Position numbers and translations under genes: made by a program. 64,000 nt of DNA from Sphingobium indicum B90A (GTDB lineage: Bacteria > Pseudomonadota > Alphaproteobacteria > Sphingomonadales > Sphingomonadaceae): positions 3,242,501 through 3,306,500 of the forward strand of contig NZ_CP013070.1 of the NCBI RefSeq assembly GCF_000264945.2, given 5' to 3'. The stretch's first letter is position 1. Each line of letters opens with the position of its first letter. Below, piece by piece: positions 55,404 through 63,746 of the stretch. Under the pieces are notes generated by a model. It was not told the origin of the DNA. It searched no databases and saw only the letters and a list, made by a program, of their open reading frames with translations.

Positions 55404-58169
55404 ATGAAGAAAAGCCTTTGGCTGATTTCTGTCGGTGCCATTGCATTGGGCAGCAGCGTTCCGGTCGCATGGGCGCAGGACAGCGGATCAGCCGTCGATT
55501 CCGAAAACGTCAACATCATCGTAACCGCGACCCGACGCGCCAGCCCGCTGTCCGACGTGCCGATCGCCGTGTCCGCCGTGACGTCGCAGGCGATGCAGAA
55601 TAGCGGCGCGACGGACATTCGCGCGCTCAACCAATTGGCTCCCTCGCTGCTGCTCTCCTCCACGGGGACAGAGGCCAACGCCTCGGCGCGCATCCGCGGC
55701 ATCGGCACGGTAGGCGACAATCCGGGGCTGGAAAGCTCGGTCGCGGTGTTCATCGATGGCGTTTATCGCTCCCGCACCGGGGCCGGCCTCAACGAACTGG
55801 GCGAGATCGAGCGGGTGGAGGTGCTGCGCGGCCCCCAGGGCACGCTGTTCGGGCGCAACGCGTCCGCCGGCCTCATCAACATCATCAGCAAGGCGCCGGA
55901 ATTCACGCTGGGCGGAAAGGCCGAAGTCACCTACGGCAATTATGATTATTGGCGTCTGGCGGGCCGCGTCACCGGGCCGGTCACCGACAAGCTGGCGCTC
56001 AGCCTGGACGGCGTCTGGTCGAAGCGGGACGGCTTCTACGACCTGGTGAACGCCAGCGGCGCCCAGGTTGGGGAAACCAATGACCGCGACCGTTATTTCC
56101 TGCGCGGGCAGGCATTGTTCCAGCCGAATGACGCGCTCTCCATCCGCCTCATCGGGGATTATACGCATCGCGACGAAAGCTGCTGCGGCGCCCCCTATAT
56201 CGAGACGCGGGAACGCCGCCCGGTCGCGGGCGGCGGCTACAGCACGGCGCCCTTCAACCGGATCGCCGCCATCCTGGCGGGGCAAGGCAGCGTCTTTGGC
56301 GCCGATCCCTATGATCGCGACCTCACCATCACGGCCGGCCGGAATTATGTGAGCAAGCTCAAGGATTGGGGCGTTTCGGGGGAGATCAACTATGACCTGG
56401 GCGGGACCAAGCTGACCAGCATAACCGCCTATCGCCATTACAAGAGCCAGGATTATGGCGATTACGATTATGGCGGGGCCGACCTGCTCTACCGCGATCC
56501 CAACACCCATCGTCAGTTCAAGACCTTCACCCAGGAACTCAGGGCGCAGGGATCGGCCTTCAACGATGTGCTCGACTGGCTGGTCGGCGGCTATTATGCG
56601 CATGAAAAGCTGACGCTGGAGGATAATATCGTCTTCGGCGCGGACTATGGCCGCTTTGCCGCCTGTCGCCTGATGGCGGGAGCGAGCGTCAACAGCAATT
56701 TGACGGCGGCGCAGCTTGCCGCTTGTGGCAGCGGGCTTGCGACGCAGGCGCTGATCACCGGCACGCAGGCGCAGCTTAACGGCGGCCTCATCCTTGCCGG
56801 CGTTCCAGTCTTGCAGGCCGGGGCGATTTCCACCGGCCTGGGCAACGGTCTCCGCGCGCTGGCGGCGATCCCATCTGGCACCGGCGATGTCGCCTCGCTC
56901 TACCATCAGAAAAGCGAGAATTGGGCGCTGTTCACCCATAATATCGTCCACATCACCAGCCAGCTCGATCTGACGCTGGGCCTGCGCTACACCCATGAAA
57001 GCAAGCGTTTCTCGGCCGATTTCAACAATAACAACGCCACCTGTGCGGCCTTGCAAGCGTCCAGCCTTCCCGCCATCGCAACCAATGCGCAGCTCGGCAG
57101 CGCGGCGGCCCTGGCGGGCGGAATCCTGACCCTGGGTTGTCTCGGCAACGGGTCGACGGGGCTGAACGCGCTCGACCTCAACGACAAGATCAGCGACGGG
57201 GAATTTTCCGGCACCGCCGTCCTGTCGTGGAAGCCGATCCAGGAATTGCTGGTCTATGGCAGCTATTCGAAGGGCTATAAGGCAGGCGGCTACAATCTCG
57301 ACCGCTTCCAGCTCGGATCGACGGGCCTGAACGCGGTGCCGGCCGTGTTCGCGCCGCGCACCAACGCCGACGTGACCAGCCTGCGCTTCGCCGCGGAAAA
57401 GGTGGACGCGTTCGAAGTGGGCCTGAAATATACCCAGCCCAAATGGAGCGCGAACATCGCCGCCTTCCGGCAGGAGTTCAAGAATTTCCAGTTAAACACC
57501 TTCAACGGCACCAGCTTCGTCGTGCAAAACATCAATGGCTGCGACGGGGCGCTGACGGCGGCGCGGACCTGCGCTGGCGGTGATGTGGGACCGGGCTTGA
57601 TCAGCCAGGGCGTGGAACTGGAACTGTCGGCAACGCCGGCGCGGAACGTGCGGGTGGCCGGGGGCTTCACCTATGCCCGCGCCAAGTTCGCCAACCGCCT
57701 GGTCGGCAGCAGCAACGGAACGGTGCCGCTCGATCCGGCGCTGTTCCTGCTGCCGGGATCGATCAACTCCCAGGCGCCCGAAGTCGTGACGACAGTCAGC
57801 GCGGCCTGGACGCCTTCGCTTGGTTCCAACGGCCTGTCGGCGCTCTTCTATGTCGATGGGCGCATGAGCAGCGACTTCAACACCGGGTCCGACCTGTTCC
57901 CCGAAAAGCGGCAGGACGGCTATGCGGTGTTCAACGCCCGTGTCGGCATCCGGGGACCGCAGCAACGTTGGGCGGTTGAATTCTGGGGTCAAAATATCTT
58001 CAACCAGGACTATAGCCAGGTCGCCTTCAGCACCCCGCTGCAGTCGAGCAGCCCGTCCACCTCGACCACCGGCCAGTTCGCCCTGGGCGCACCGATGGCG
58101 AACCAGCTCATCTCCGCCTATCTTGCCGAACCCCGCACCTACGGCATCACTTTGCGCGGGAGTTTCTGA
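55404..58169 (+). CDS. TonB-dependent outer membrane receptor
   Basis: A 921-residue receptor: signal peptide ending AWAQD, plug domain (~30-165) with IVTATRR TonB-box region and EVLRGPQGTLFGRNASAGLINI, then a 22-strand barrel ending in LRGSF with terminal Phe. Extracellular loops contain a CC pair (DESCCGAPY) and two further cysteines (CDGALTAARTC). AGAGGGAGC provides the ribosome site. No transporter or enzyme cluster flanks it, so the ligand is unknown. Its 3' end overlaps the convergent PLP gene by 23 nt. Confidence 0.95.
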   Translation: MKKSLWLISVGAIALGSSVPVAWAQDSGSAVDSENVNIIVTATRRASPLSDVPIAVSAVTSQAMQNSGATDIRALNQLAPSLLLSSTGTEANASARIRGIGTVGDNPGLESSVAVFIDGVYRSRTGAGLNELGEIERVEVLRGPQGTLFGRNASAGLINIISKAPEFTLGGKAEVTYGNYDYWRLAGRVTGPVTDKLALSLDGVWSKRDGFYDLVNASGAQVGETNDRDRYFLRGQALFQPNDALSIRLIGDYTHRDESCCGAPYIETRERRPVAGGGYSTAPFNRIAAILAGQGSVFGADPYDRDLTITAGRNYVSKLKDWGVSGEINYDLGGTKLTSITAYRHYKSQDYGDYDYGGADLLYRDPNTHRQFKTFTQELRAQGSAFNDVLDWLVGGYYAHEKLTLEDNIVFGADYGRFAACRLMAGASVNSNLTAAQLAACGSGLATQALITGTQAQLNGGLILAGVPVLQAGAISTGLGNGLRALAAIPSGTGDVASLYHQKSENWALFTHNIVHITSQLDLTLGLRYTHESKRFSADFNNNNATCAALQASSLPAIATNAQLGSAAALAGGILTLGCLGNGSTGLNALDLNDKISDGEFSGTAVLSWKPIQELLVYGSYSKGYKAGGYNLDRFQLGSTGLNAVPAVFAPRTNADVTSLRFAAEKVDAFEVGLKYTQPKWSANIAAFRQEFKNFQLNTFNGTSFVVQNINGCDGALTAARTCAGGDVGPGLISQGVELELSATPARNVRVAGGFTYARAKFANRLVGSSNGTVPLDPALFLLPGSINSQAPEVVTTVSAAWTPSLGSNGLSALFYVDGRMSSDFNTGSDLFPEKRQDGYAVFNARVGIRGPQQRWAVEFWGQNIFNQDYSQVAFSTPLQSSSPSTSTTGQFALGAPMANQLISAYLAEPRTYGITLRGSF

Positions 58170-58893
58170 TCATGCCCCTGCCGCTCCCCGGCGTCGGGCG
58201 GGCGGCAGGGCGCTCCCCGAACAGGGCCGTGCCGACGCGGATGTGCGTAGCGCCCAACATGATCGCGGTTTCATAGTCCCCCGACATTCCCATGGAGAGT
58301 CCCTCCAACCCCTCTTCGCGCGCCATCTTGGCGAGCAGCGCGAAGAAGGGCGCGGGTTCGATGTCGGCCGGCGGCACGCACATCAGGCCCAGCAGCGGAA
58401 TGCCCGCATCCCGCGCCGAGCGGATCAGCGCGGGCACATCCGCGATCGGACAGCCGCCCTTTTGCGGTTCCGCGCCGATATTGACCTGAACGAAGCAGGG
58501 CACGCGCCTGTCCGCCGCATCCATCGCCCTGGCAAGCGCCGTCAGCAGCGACCGGCGGTCGAGCGAATGAATGACGTCGAACAGCGCGACCGCATCGGCC
58601 GCCTTGTTCGACTGGAGCTGACCGACCAGATGCAGTTGAAGGCCATCATGCTCATCTCGCAGGGCAGGCCATTTGCTTTCCGCTTCCTGCACGCGGTTCT
58701 CGCCGAAGACCCGCTGGCCCGCCGCGATCAGCGGGCGGATGGCGTCCGCCGCCTGCGTCTTCGACACGGCGATCAGGGTGATGTCGTCGGCGGTGCGGCC
58801 GGTCAGGCTGGCGGCGCGGCCCATGGCGGCGCGTATCCCGGCCAATCTGTCCGCGGCCAGCCGGTCTGCGGCTTCGATGCTGTCGGTCGTCAT
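58147..58893 (-). CDS. YggS-family pyridoxal phosphate homeostasis protein
   Basis: A 248-residue PLPBP (YggS) with the PLP-binding Lys45 in LIAVSKTQ and the phosphate-binding HIRVGTALFG near the C-terminus. It buffers PLP rather than acting as an enzyme. It is divergent from the ThiE-like gene, separated by only 17 bp, with a shared CTATAG box. Confidence 0.95.
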   Translation of the reverse strand: MTTDSIEAADRLAADRLAGIRAAMGRAASLTGRTADDITLIAVSKTQAADAIRPLIAAGQRVFGENRVQEAESKWPALRDEHDGLQLHLVGQLQSNKAADAVALFDVIHSLDRRSLLTALARAMDAADRRVPCFVQVNIGAEPQKGGCPIADVPALIRSARDAGIPLLGLMCVPPADIEPAPFFALLAKMAREEGLEGLSMGMSGDYETAIMLGATHIRVGTALFGERPAARPTPGSGRGMIRNSRAK

Positions 58894-58910
58894 GGGGGCT
58901 GCTATAGGCG

Positions 58911-59474
58911 ATGGCCATGCAACGCCGCCACCGCAAAAAACTGCCGACGATCTGGTTGATGACCGACGAACGCATCGGGGAGTCCGCCTTGCTGGCGGCT
59001 ATCGATCGCCTGCCGAAGGGCAGGGCGGGGGTCATATTCCGGCACTATCGCACGGCGGCGGCGGAACGCCGCGCCTTGTTCGATCGGGTCGCCAGGATGG
59101 CCCGAAGGCGGCGGCTGGTGCTGATGCTGGGCGGCACGGCGGCGCAGGCGCGGGCCTGGCGCGCCGATGGCTGGCATGGCCGCGACCGACGGCTGGGCGG
59201 AAAGATGCTGCTCCACAGCAGGCCCGTGCATGACAAGCGGCAGATGGCGGAAGCCGCCCGCGCTGGCGCGGATTTCGTCTTCCTCTCGCCGCTTTTCCCG
59301 ACGCGCTCGCATCCCGGTTCGCTTGTGTTGGGGCGGACGGGATTTGCGGCCCTGGCGCGGTTGGCCCCCATGCCGGTGATCGCCCTGGGCGGAGTGCGCG
59401 CGGCGCATCGGCATATGCTGGCGGGCATGGGCGCATCCGGCTGGGGCGCGATTGACGGCCTGTCGGTTGGGTAG
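58911..59474 (+). CDS. ThiE/TenI-like protein with degenerate active site
   Basis: A 187-residue protein with the TMP synthase barrel: RAGADFVFLSPLFPTRSHPG and VIALGGVRAAH match the family. The usual RxK phosphate motif reads FRHYR, and the Asn-Asp pyrophosphate/Mg pair is replaced by MLGG. It is therefore probably not a working thiamine phosphate synthase, resembling TenI-type relatives. The start is ATG 58911 or 58917; a TATAGG box lies 2-8 nt upstream. Confidence 0.8.
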   Translation: MAMQRRHRKKLPTIWLMTDERIGESALLAAIDRLPKGRAGVIFRHYRTAAAERRALFDRVARMARRRRLVLMLGGTAAQARAWRADGWHGRDRRLGGKMLLHSRPVHDKRQMAEAARAGADFVFLSPLFPTRSHPGSLVLGRTGFAALARLAPMPVIALGGVRAAHRHMLAGMGASGWGAIDGLSVG

Positions 59475-59512
59475 TCGCGGCGGTGCAATGGGTAGAGGTC
59501 GGAAATTCCGCC

Positions 59513-60007
59513 CTACCAGCCCAGTTCCGCGGCATGGTCCGGGTCGGCCAGCGCCGTCAGCCGTCGCGCGGCCCGTCGGGCGAAGCGCAGCGTTTCCGCT
59601 TTGCGCCGCGCCGCCGCCAGCGGCTCCATCGGCGCCGGACGCACCAGTTCGGCGTCATATCGGTCCGCGACGATCAGTCCCGTCCGCCCCGGCCATAGCG
59701 CCTCGCTTTCGAACAGCGACAGGTCGAAGCCGGACGGCACGGCCCAGAAATAACGGTCGCAATAGTCGAAATAATCGGGCCATTTCATGTCGCCCAGCAG
59801 GTCGGCGCGACTGCACTTGATCTCCACGATGGTGATCCGTCCGGCCCCGTCCAGCGCCATGATGTCGGCGCGCCGGCCATTGGGCAGCGGCACTTCCAAT
59901 ATCCCGCACATGTCGTGGCGGAAGAACAGGCGCAGCGTACCCCGCGCCACGGCCAGCGCCGTGCCGTCGGTCAGGGGCGAACAACTGTCGGAAAGATCGG
60001 AGTCCAT
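59513..60007 (-). CDS. mmcB: MmcB family DNA repair protein
   Basis: A 164-residue protein matching MmcB, first described as an SOS-induced mitomycin C resistance protein in Caulobacter. A PD-(D/E)xK-like nuclease core is visible: RRADIMALD...ITIVEIKCSRADLLGD, with the ExK of the motif. A LexA-type box lies 13-27 nt upstream of the ATG, supporting damage induction. It is separated from the upstream sleB-type gene by a terminator. Confidence 0.9.
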   Translation of the reverse strand: MDSDLSDSCSPLTDGTALAVARGTLRLFFRHDMCGILEVPLPNGRRADIMALDGAGRITIVEIKCSRADLLGDMKWPDYFDYCDRYFWAVPSGFDLSLFESEALWPGRTGLIVADRYDAELVRPAPMEPLAAARRKAETLRFARRAARRLTALADPDHAAELGW

Positions 60008-60019
60008 ATCCGGTTATTA

Positions 60020-60034
60020 GAACATGAAGGGAAC
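60020..60034 (-). promoter_or_regulatory. LexA-type box upstream of mmcB
   Basis: On the minus strand GTTC-CCTTCAT-GTTC is an exact GTTC-N7-GTTC box, between a TTTCCT-like -35 and a TAATAA -10, as expected for a repressor site controlling mmcB. Confidence 0.75.
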
Positions 60035-60041
60035 AAAAGGA

Positions 60042-60077
60042 AAGGGCCGATTCGGGAAAACCCCCGAACCGGCCCTT
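60042..60077 (-). terminator. Terminator of the cell wall hydrolase gene
   Basis: AAGGGCCGATTCGGG (60042-60056) and CCCGAACCGGCCCTT (60063-60077) form a 15-bp stem; the single non-pair is a G-U wobble in minus-strand RNA. The transcript continues into CCTTTTGTT. Confidence 0.75.
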
Positions 60078-60108
60078 CTTCACCCCCTGCGCGCTGGGCG
60101 CGAAACGG

Positions 60109-60756
60109 TCAGCGATAGAAGACGTGATTGTCGATCGCGGCGAGCTGGCGCTTGCCCCAGCCCGGCGAAACGCGGCGCGCATGGAAATAGAGCGCGCCTT
60201 CCGCCTTGCTGTTCCAGCTATCCTCCATCGCGATCTGGGCGATGGCGACGGCCTCGCGCCAGCTTTCGCTGCCCAGGCGGATCGACGGCATGCCGTTGCC
60301 GCGCACGAAGCTGAACTGGCCGGGCTGATAGATGACGCCGCACAGGCTGTCGGCGAAGCGGCCGGAGCGGGCGCGGTTGATGATGACGCGAGCGACGGCC
60401 AACTGGCCTTCCAGGCTTTCGCCCTTGGATTCGAAATAAACGGCGCCGGCCAGGCACTTCATGTCGCCGGAAACATCCTCGGGCGCGCCCTGCGCGTCCA
60501 CCAGGGCGGCGAGATTGTCCGCCTTCACATCGGCGCTGTCGGAAAGGGGAGCCAGCGGCTGCACGACTTCGCGCGGCGCGGCGAAAGTGACGGCGGGCTG
60601 GGCGCCGGCCGGAGCTGCATTCAGCTCATTGCTTCCCGGAAGGGAAAGGACCGACGGAGCCGCTTCGGAAGCGCTCGACATGTCGGCCGCAGTGACCGCC
60701 GCGGTGGCGGAAAGGGAAAATGCCGCGATGATCGCAGCCTTCAGACGAAAACTCAT
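60109..60756 (-). CDS. SleB-type cell wall hydrolase
   Basis: A 215-residue exported protein: signal peptide (AAIIAAFSLSATAAVTAA), a low-complexity linker, then a SleB/Hydrolase_2 domain from ~95 (MKCLAGAVYFESKGESLEGQ, YQPGQFSFV, DSWNSKAEGALYFHA, HVFYR). The Glu in FESKGE is the predicted catalytic acid. It cleaves peptidoglycan glycan strands. Confidence 0.9.
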   Translation of the reverse strand: MSFRLKAAIIAAFSLSATAAVTAADMSSASEAAPSVLSLPGSNELNAAPAGAQPAVTFAAPREVVQPLAPLSDSADVKADNLAALVDAQGAPEDVSGDMKCLAGAVYFESKGESLEGQLAVARVIINRARSGRFADSLCGVIYQPGQFSFVRGNGMPSIRLGSESWREAVAIAQIAMEDSWNSKAEGALYFHARRVSPGWGKRQLAAIDNHVFYR

Positions 60757-60933
60757 TACAACTCAAAATCGTGCGGTTCTTGGCCGGAAACGTCAAAAAA
60801 CCCCTAGAACACCGACGTCCGGCCGCCCCCCGTCTGCGTGTTTACCGCATCCGCCCCCCATGGACGAAAACCGGCAACCTGCGCGTTGAAAGCGTCGGAG
60901 GCCTGTGCCCGCGCGAGGAAAATGAGTCAACGA

Positions 60934-61281
60934 TTAACAGATCGTTTCAGCGGCGAACCGTTCCGCATCCGCGATGTCGAGTTCAATGACCCACAGATCG
61001 GGGTCCGATCCGCGCCGACGCGCAAGATATTGGGCCATGGCCTCCTGCCCCTTTTCCGTATCGGGGCCGCAGCGGACCAGCCTGTAGCCGCCCGCATAAT
61101 CAGGAACGCGCTCGAACAGGCCCTGTTCCCGCCCCTTTTCCAACGTCTGGAGCAGGATCGCTCCGCTGATCTCGTCCCCCTTCACCAGCACCGTGGCGAA
61201 GCCGCCCGCCGCGGCGCAGCGGCGCGTCAGCGCGCCGACCAGCATCGCGCTGGTCAGCCGCGCATCGGGTGGGTCAGTCGG
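60934..61281 (-). CDS. DUF1491 family protein
   Basis: A 115-residue protein (start ATG 61281) with LTSAMLVGALTRRCAAAGGFATVLVKGDEISG and the C-terminal YLARRRGSDPDLWVIELDI, hallmarks of DUF1491. The gene overlaps the upstream thioesterase gene by 8 nt in the ptsN-thioesterase-DUF1491 string. Function is unknown. Confidence 0.88.
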   Translation of the reverse strand, partial: PTDPPDARLTSAMLVGALTRRCAAAGGFATVLVKGDEISGAILLQTLEKGREQGLFERVPDYAGGYRLVRCGPDTEKGQEAMAQYLARRRGSDPDLWVIELDIADAERFAAETIC

Positions 61282-61756
61282 CATAGCCGGGCAGGGACGA
61301 CAAGGGGAATTGCGACCGCATGAAGGTGCCGGTGCCGCGCCCGACCTCCTCGCCATCGGCATCGATCAGGCTGGCTTCCGCGACATAGACGCGCCGCCTG
61401 CCGCTGATCCAGCGCCCTTCCGCCCTGATGCGGCCCGGCCCGATCGGGCGGGTGAACAGCAGGTTGAAGCTGGTCGTCAGCAGGAAACGGTCGCTGACCA
61501 GGCTGTTGGCGGCGTAGAAGGCCGCATCGTCCAGCATCTTGAAATAGACCGTGCCGTGCACCGCCCCCGCCGCGTGGAACTGGGTCTCGTCCACGTCGAA
61601 ATGGATGATCGACCGGCCTTCTTCCGGGATCGTCAGTTGCGACCGGAACAGCCGGTTGATCGGTGCGGAGCGGTAGAGAGACTCCAGCGCCCGGAAATGC
61701 GCCTCCTCCCCGCTGGGCAGGGCGCTGGCGGCCGATTCCCGATCAGGCTGCGTCAC
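61274..61756 (-). CDS. PaaI/hotdog-fold thioesterase
   Basis: A protein of about 160 residues with the PaaI-type hotdog motif ETQFHAAGAVHGTVYFKMLDDAAFYAAN. GTG 61756 overlaps the ptsN stop by 14 nt and is preferred; an ATG at 61783 would extend it further into ptsN. Members hydrolyse acyl-CoA thioesters; the substrate is unknown. Confidence 0.87.
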   Translation of the reverse strand: MTQPDRESAASALPSGEEAHFRALESLYRSAPINRLFRSQLTIPEEGRSIIHFDVDETQFHAAGAVHGTVYFKMLDDAAFYAANSLVSDRFLLTTSFNLLFTRPIGPGRIRAEGRWISGRRRVYVAEASLIDADGEEVGRGTGTFMRSQFPLSSLPGYAD

Positions 61757-62210
61757 GCGCCTCGCCACCAGCGAGCAGGGCATGAAGCGCCGCCGTCGAC
61801 TTGGCGCCGCGCAACCGGGCGACCTGCCCCTCGTCGCGCAGGTAGCGCGAGACGCGGGCCAGCGTCTTGAGATGCTCGGCGCCCGAATCGATCGGGGAGA
61901 GCAGCGCGAAGACGATGTCCACCGGCGCTTCGTCCACCGCGTCGAAGGGAACCGCCGGGTCGAGCAGGACGACCACGCCGCACATTTTCTGAAGGCCCGG
62001 AATCTTCGCATGGGGAATCGCGACTCCGCCGCCAAAGCCGGTGGACCCCAGCTTCTCGCGCTCCAGCAGCGCTTCCGCCACCATATCCGCTTCCAGGCCG
62101 TAGGCCTGGGCAGCCAGCGTCGCAACCTTCTGAAACAACTGCTTCTTGCCGTTCACCGAAAGGGCGGTGCCCAATGCATCCGGTGCGACGATATCGTTGA
62201 AATGAACCAT
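61743..62210 (-). CDS. ptsN: PTS IIA-like nitrogen regulatory protein PtsN
   Basis: A 155-residue EIIA(Ntr) protein. The phosphorylated His is His67 in IPHAK within GGVAIPHAKIPG. It takes part in the nitrogen PTS cascade, regulating potassium uptake and carbon/nitrogen balance. The start is ATG 62210. It lies downstream of hpf in the usual hpf-ptsN order, but rpoN is not here. Confidence 0.95.
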   Translation of the reverse strand: MVHFNDIVAPDALGTALSVNGKKQLFQKVATLAAQAYGLEADMVAEALLEREKLGSTGFGGGVAIPHAKIPGLQKMCGVVVLLDPAVPFDAVDEAPVDIVFALLSPIDSGAEHLKTLARVSRYLRDEGQVARLRGAKSTAALHALLAGGEARDAA

Positions 62211-62330
62211 GCCGAATCCCAGCCGAGCCGCGCCCAGCTTCGGAAAAATTGACGCAATGCCCGGATCTTTAAAGTCCGGCCCCATAGGCCGCCAGCCGAC
62301 GCAGGTCAACCGGCGGCCGGGGGATGACGA

Positions 62331-62927
62331 TCAGGCCAGTCGGGGCTCGACCCAGCCGATGGTCCCGTCCTGCCGGCGATAGACCATGTTGTACGCCGCG
62401 GTCCCGGCATTGACGAACAACAGCGCGTTGGTGTTGCGCAGGTCGAGCATCATCACCGCATCCGACACGCTGGCTTCGGGAATGTCGACCTTGGTTTCCG
62501 CCACGATCAGCGGCGCTTCGGCCGGTTCCTCCTCATCGGCCGGGGATGCGAAAATCGTGTAGCCTGCGCCGTCCAGCTCCTCGACGCTGAAACCATTGGT
62601 CCGGTTCGCCTCGGCCGCGGCGGCCTGGGCGCTGCGATCCTTCAGGCGGCGGAGGTAGCGGCGCAACTGCTTCTCGATCCGCTCGGCCGCCTGATCGAAG
62701 GCGGGATGCGCCTCCTGCGCCTCTCCGGCGCCCTTGAGGATCAGGCCGGTCATGACATGGCAGACGATGTCGCAATGGAAGGCGCCGTGCGGGGCCGGCC
62801 GGAACGTGACCTGGGCGGAAAGCGCGCGGGAAAAATATTTCTCGGCCATGGCCTCCAGACGGGTCCAGACATGCTGCTTGAGCGCGTCGCCCGTATCGAC
62901 CTGATGCCCGGAAACACGAATATCCAT
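62331..62927 (-). CDS. hpf: Long-form ribosome hibernation promoting factor
   Basis: A 198-residue long HPF: N-terminal S30AE domain (1-~100; RLEAMAEKYFS, PAFDQAAERIEKQLRRYLRRLKDR in parts) and a C-terminal dimerisation domain (~140-198; EEPAEAPLIVAETKVDI, LLFVNAGTAAYNMVYRRQDG). Long HPF drives 100S ribosome dimers in stationary phase. ATG 62927 follows AAGGAGAAGG. Confidence 0.95.
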   Translation of the reverse strand: MDIRVSGHQVDTGDALKQHVWTRLEAMAEKYFSRALSAQVTFRPAPHGAFHCDIVCHVMTGLILKGAGEAQEAHPAFDQAAERIEKQLRRYLRRLKDRSAQAAAAEANRTNGFSVEELDGAGYTIFASPADEEEPAEAPLIVAETKVDIPEASVSDAVMMLDLRNTNALLFVNAGTAAYNMVYRRQDGTIGWVEPRLA

Positions 62928-63022
62928 ATGCCTTCTCCTTATTCTTGCCGGACCGCCCGGGATTGGCGACCCGGTCGGCGTGGAGGCGTGAAGGCAGTGC
63001 ATCCCTGACGGGATGCCTGTAA

Positions 63023-63715
63023 TCAGACCTCCTCAAGCCAGAGCGGCTTTTCCAGCGTCGCGACGAACGCTGCATGCCTCTCCAGCTCCTCCGCGCTTAC
63101 CGCAAAGACGCGCGCGGGACGAACAGGGCGAACCGCGACTTCCGCCGCAAGTTCCATATTTGCAACGCGTTTCTCTTCCTCCTGTGCAAGACCGAGGCCG
63201 ATCTGACGGCCGCCGGTCAACTCGATGTAAAGCTGGGCCAGCAATTCGGCGTCGAGCAGAGCGCCATGCTTGATGCGGTGGCTGCGGTCGATGCCGTATC
63301 GGGTGCAGAGCGCGTCCAGGCTGTGCTTGGCGCCGGGGTGAAGCTGCCGCGCTATGGCGACGGTGTCGATCATCCGCGCCATCGACACTTCGGGCAATCC
63401 GCACAGCCTCAATTCGTGGTTGAGGAAGCCGAAGTCGAAGCGCGCATTGTGCGCGACCAGATGGCTGTCCTCCAGAAAGGCGAGCAGTTCCTCCACCCCA
63501 TGGGAAAACAGCGGCTTGTCCCTCAGGAAGCTGTCGGACAGGCCGTGCACCGCCTCCGCCGCGGCCGGCATGGACCGTTGCGGATTGTAATAAGCGTGGA
63601 ATGTGCGGCCCGTGGGAACCCGGTTGAGGAGTTCGATGCATCCGATTTCGACCAGGCGATCTCCGGAAGCTGGGTCGAATCCCGTCGTTTCGGTGTCGAA
63701 AATGATCTCGCGCAT
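63023..63715 (-). CDS. dnaQ: DNA polymerase III subunit epsilon
   Basis: A 230-residue 3'-5' proofreading exonuclease. Exo I is DTETTG at 7-12, Exo II VAHNARFDFGFL, and Exo III Hx5D in HGALLDAELLAQLY. A C-terminal region binds the alpha subunit. It lies 31 nt after coaE, the conserved alphaproteobacterial order. Confidence 0.97.
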   Translation of the reverse strand: MREIIFDTETTGFDPASGDRLVEIGCIELLNRVPTGRTFHAYYNPQRSMPAAAEAVHGLSDSFLRDKPLFSHGVEELLAFLEDSHLVAHNARFDFGFLNHELRLCGLPEVSMARMIDTVAIARQLHPGAKHSLDALCTRYGIDRSHRIKHGALLDAELLAQLYIELTGGRQIGLGLAQEEEKRVANMELAAEVAVRPVRPARVFAVSAEELERHAAFVATLEKPLWLEEV

Positions 63716-63746
63716 TGCCCTCTACACGACTCTTGCCGGACCCCTC

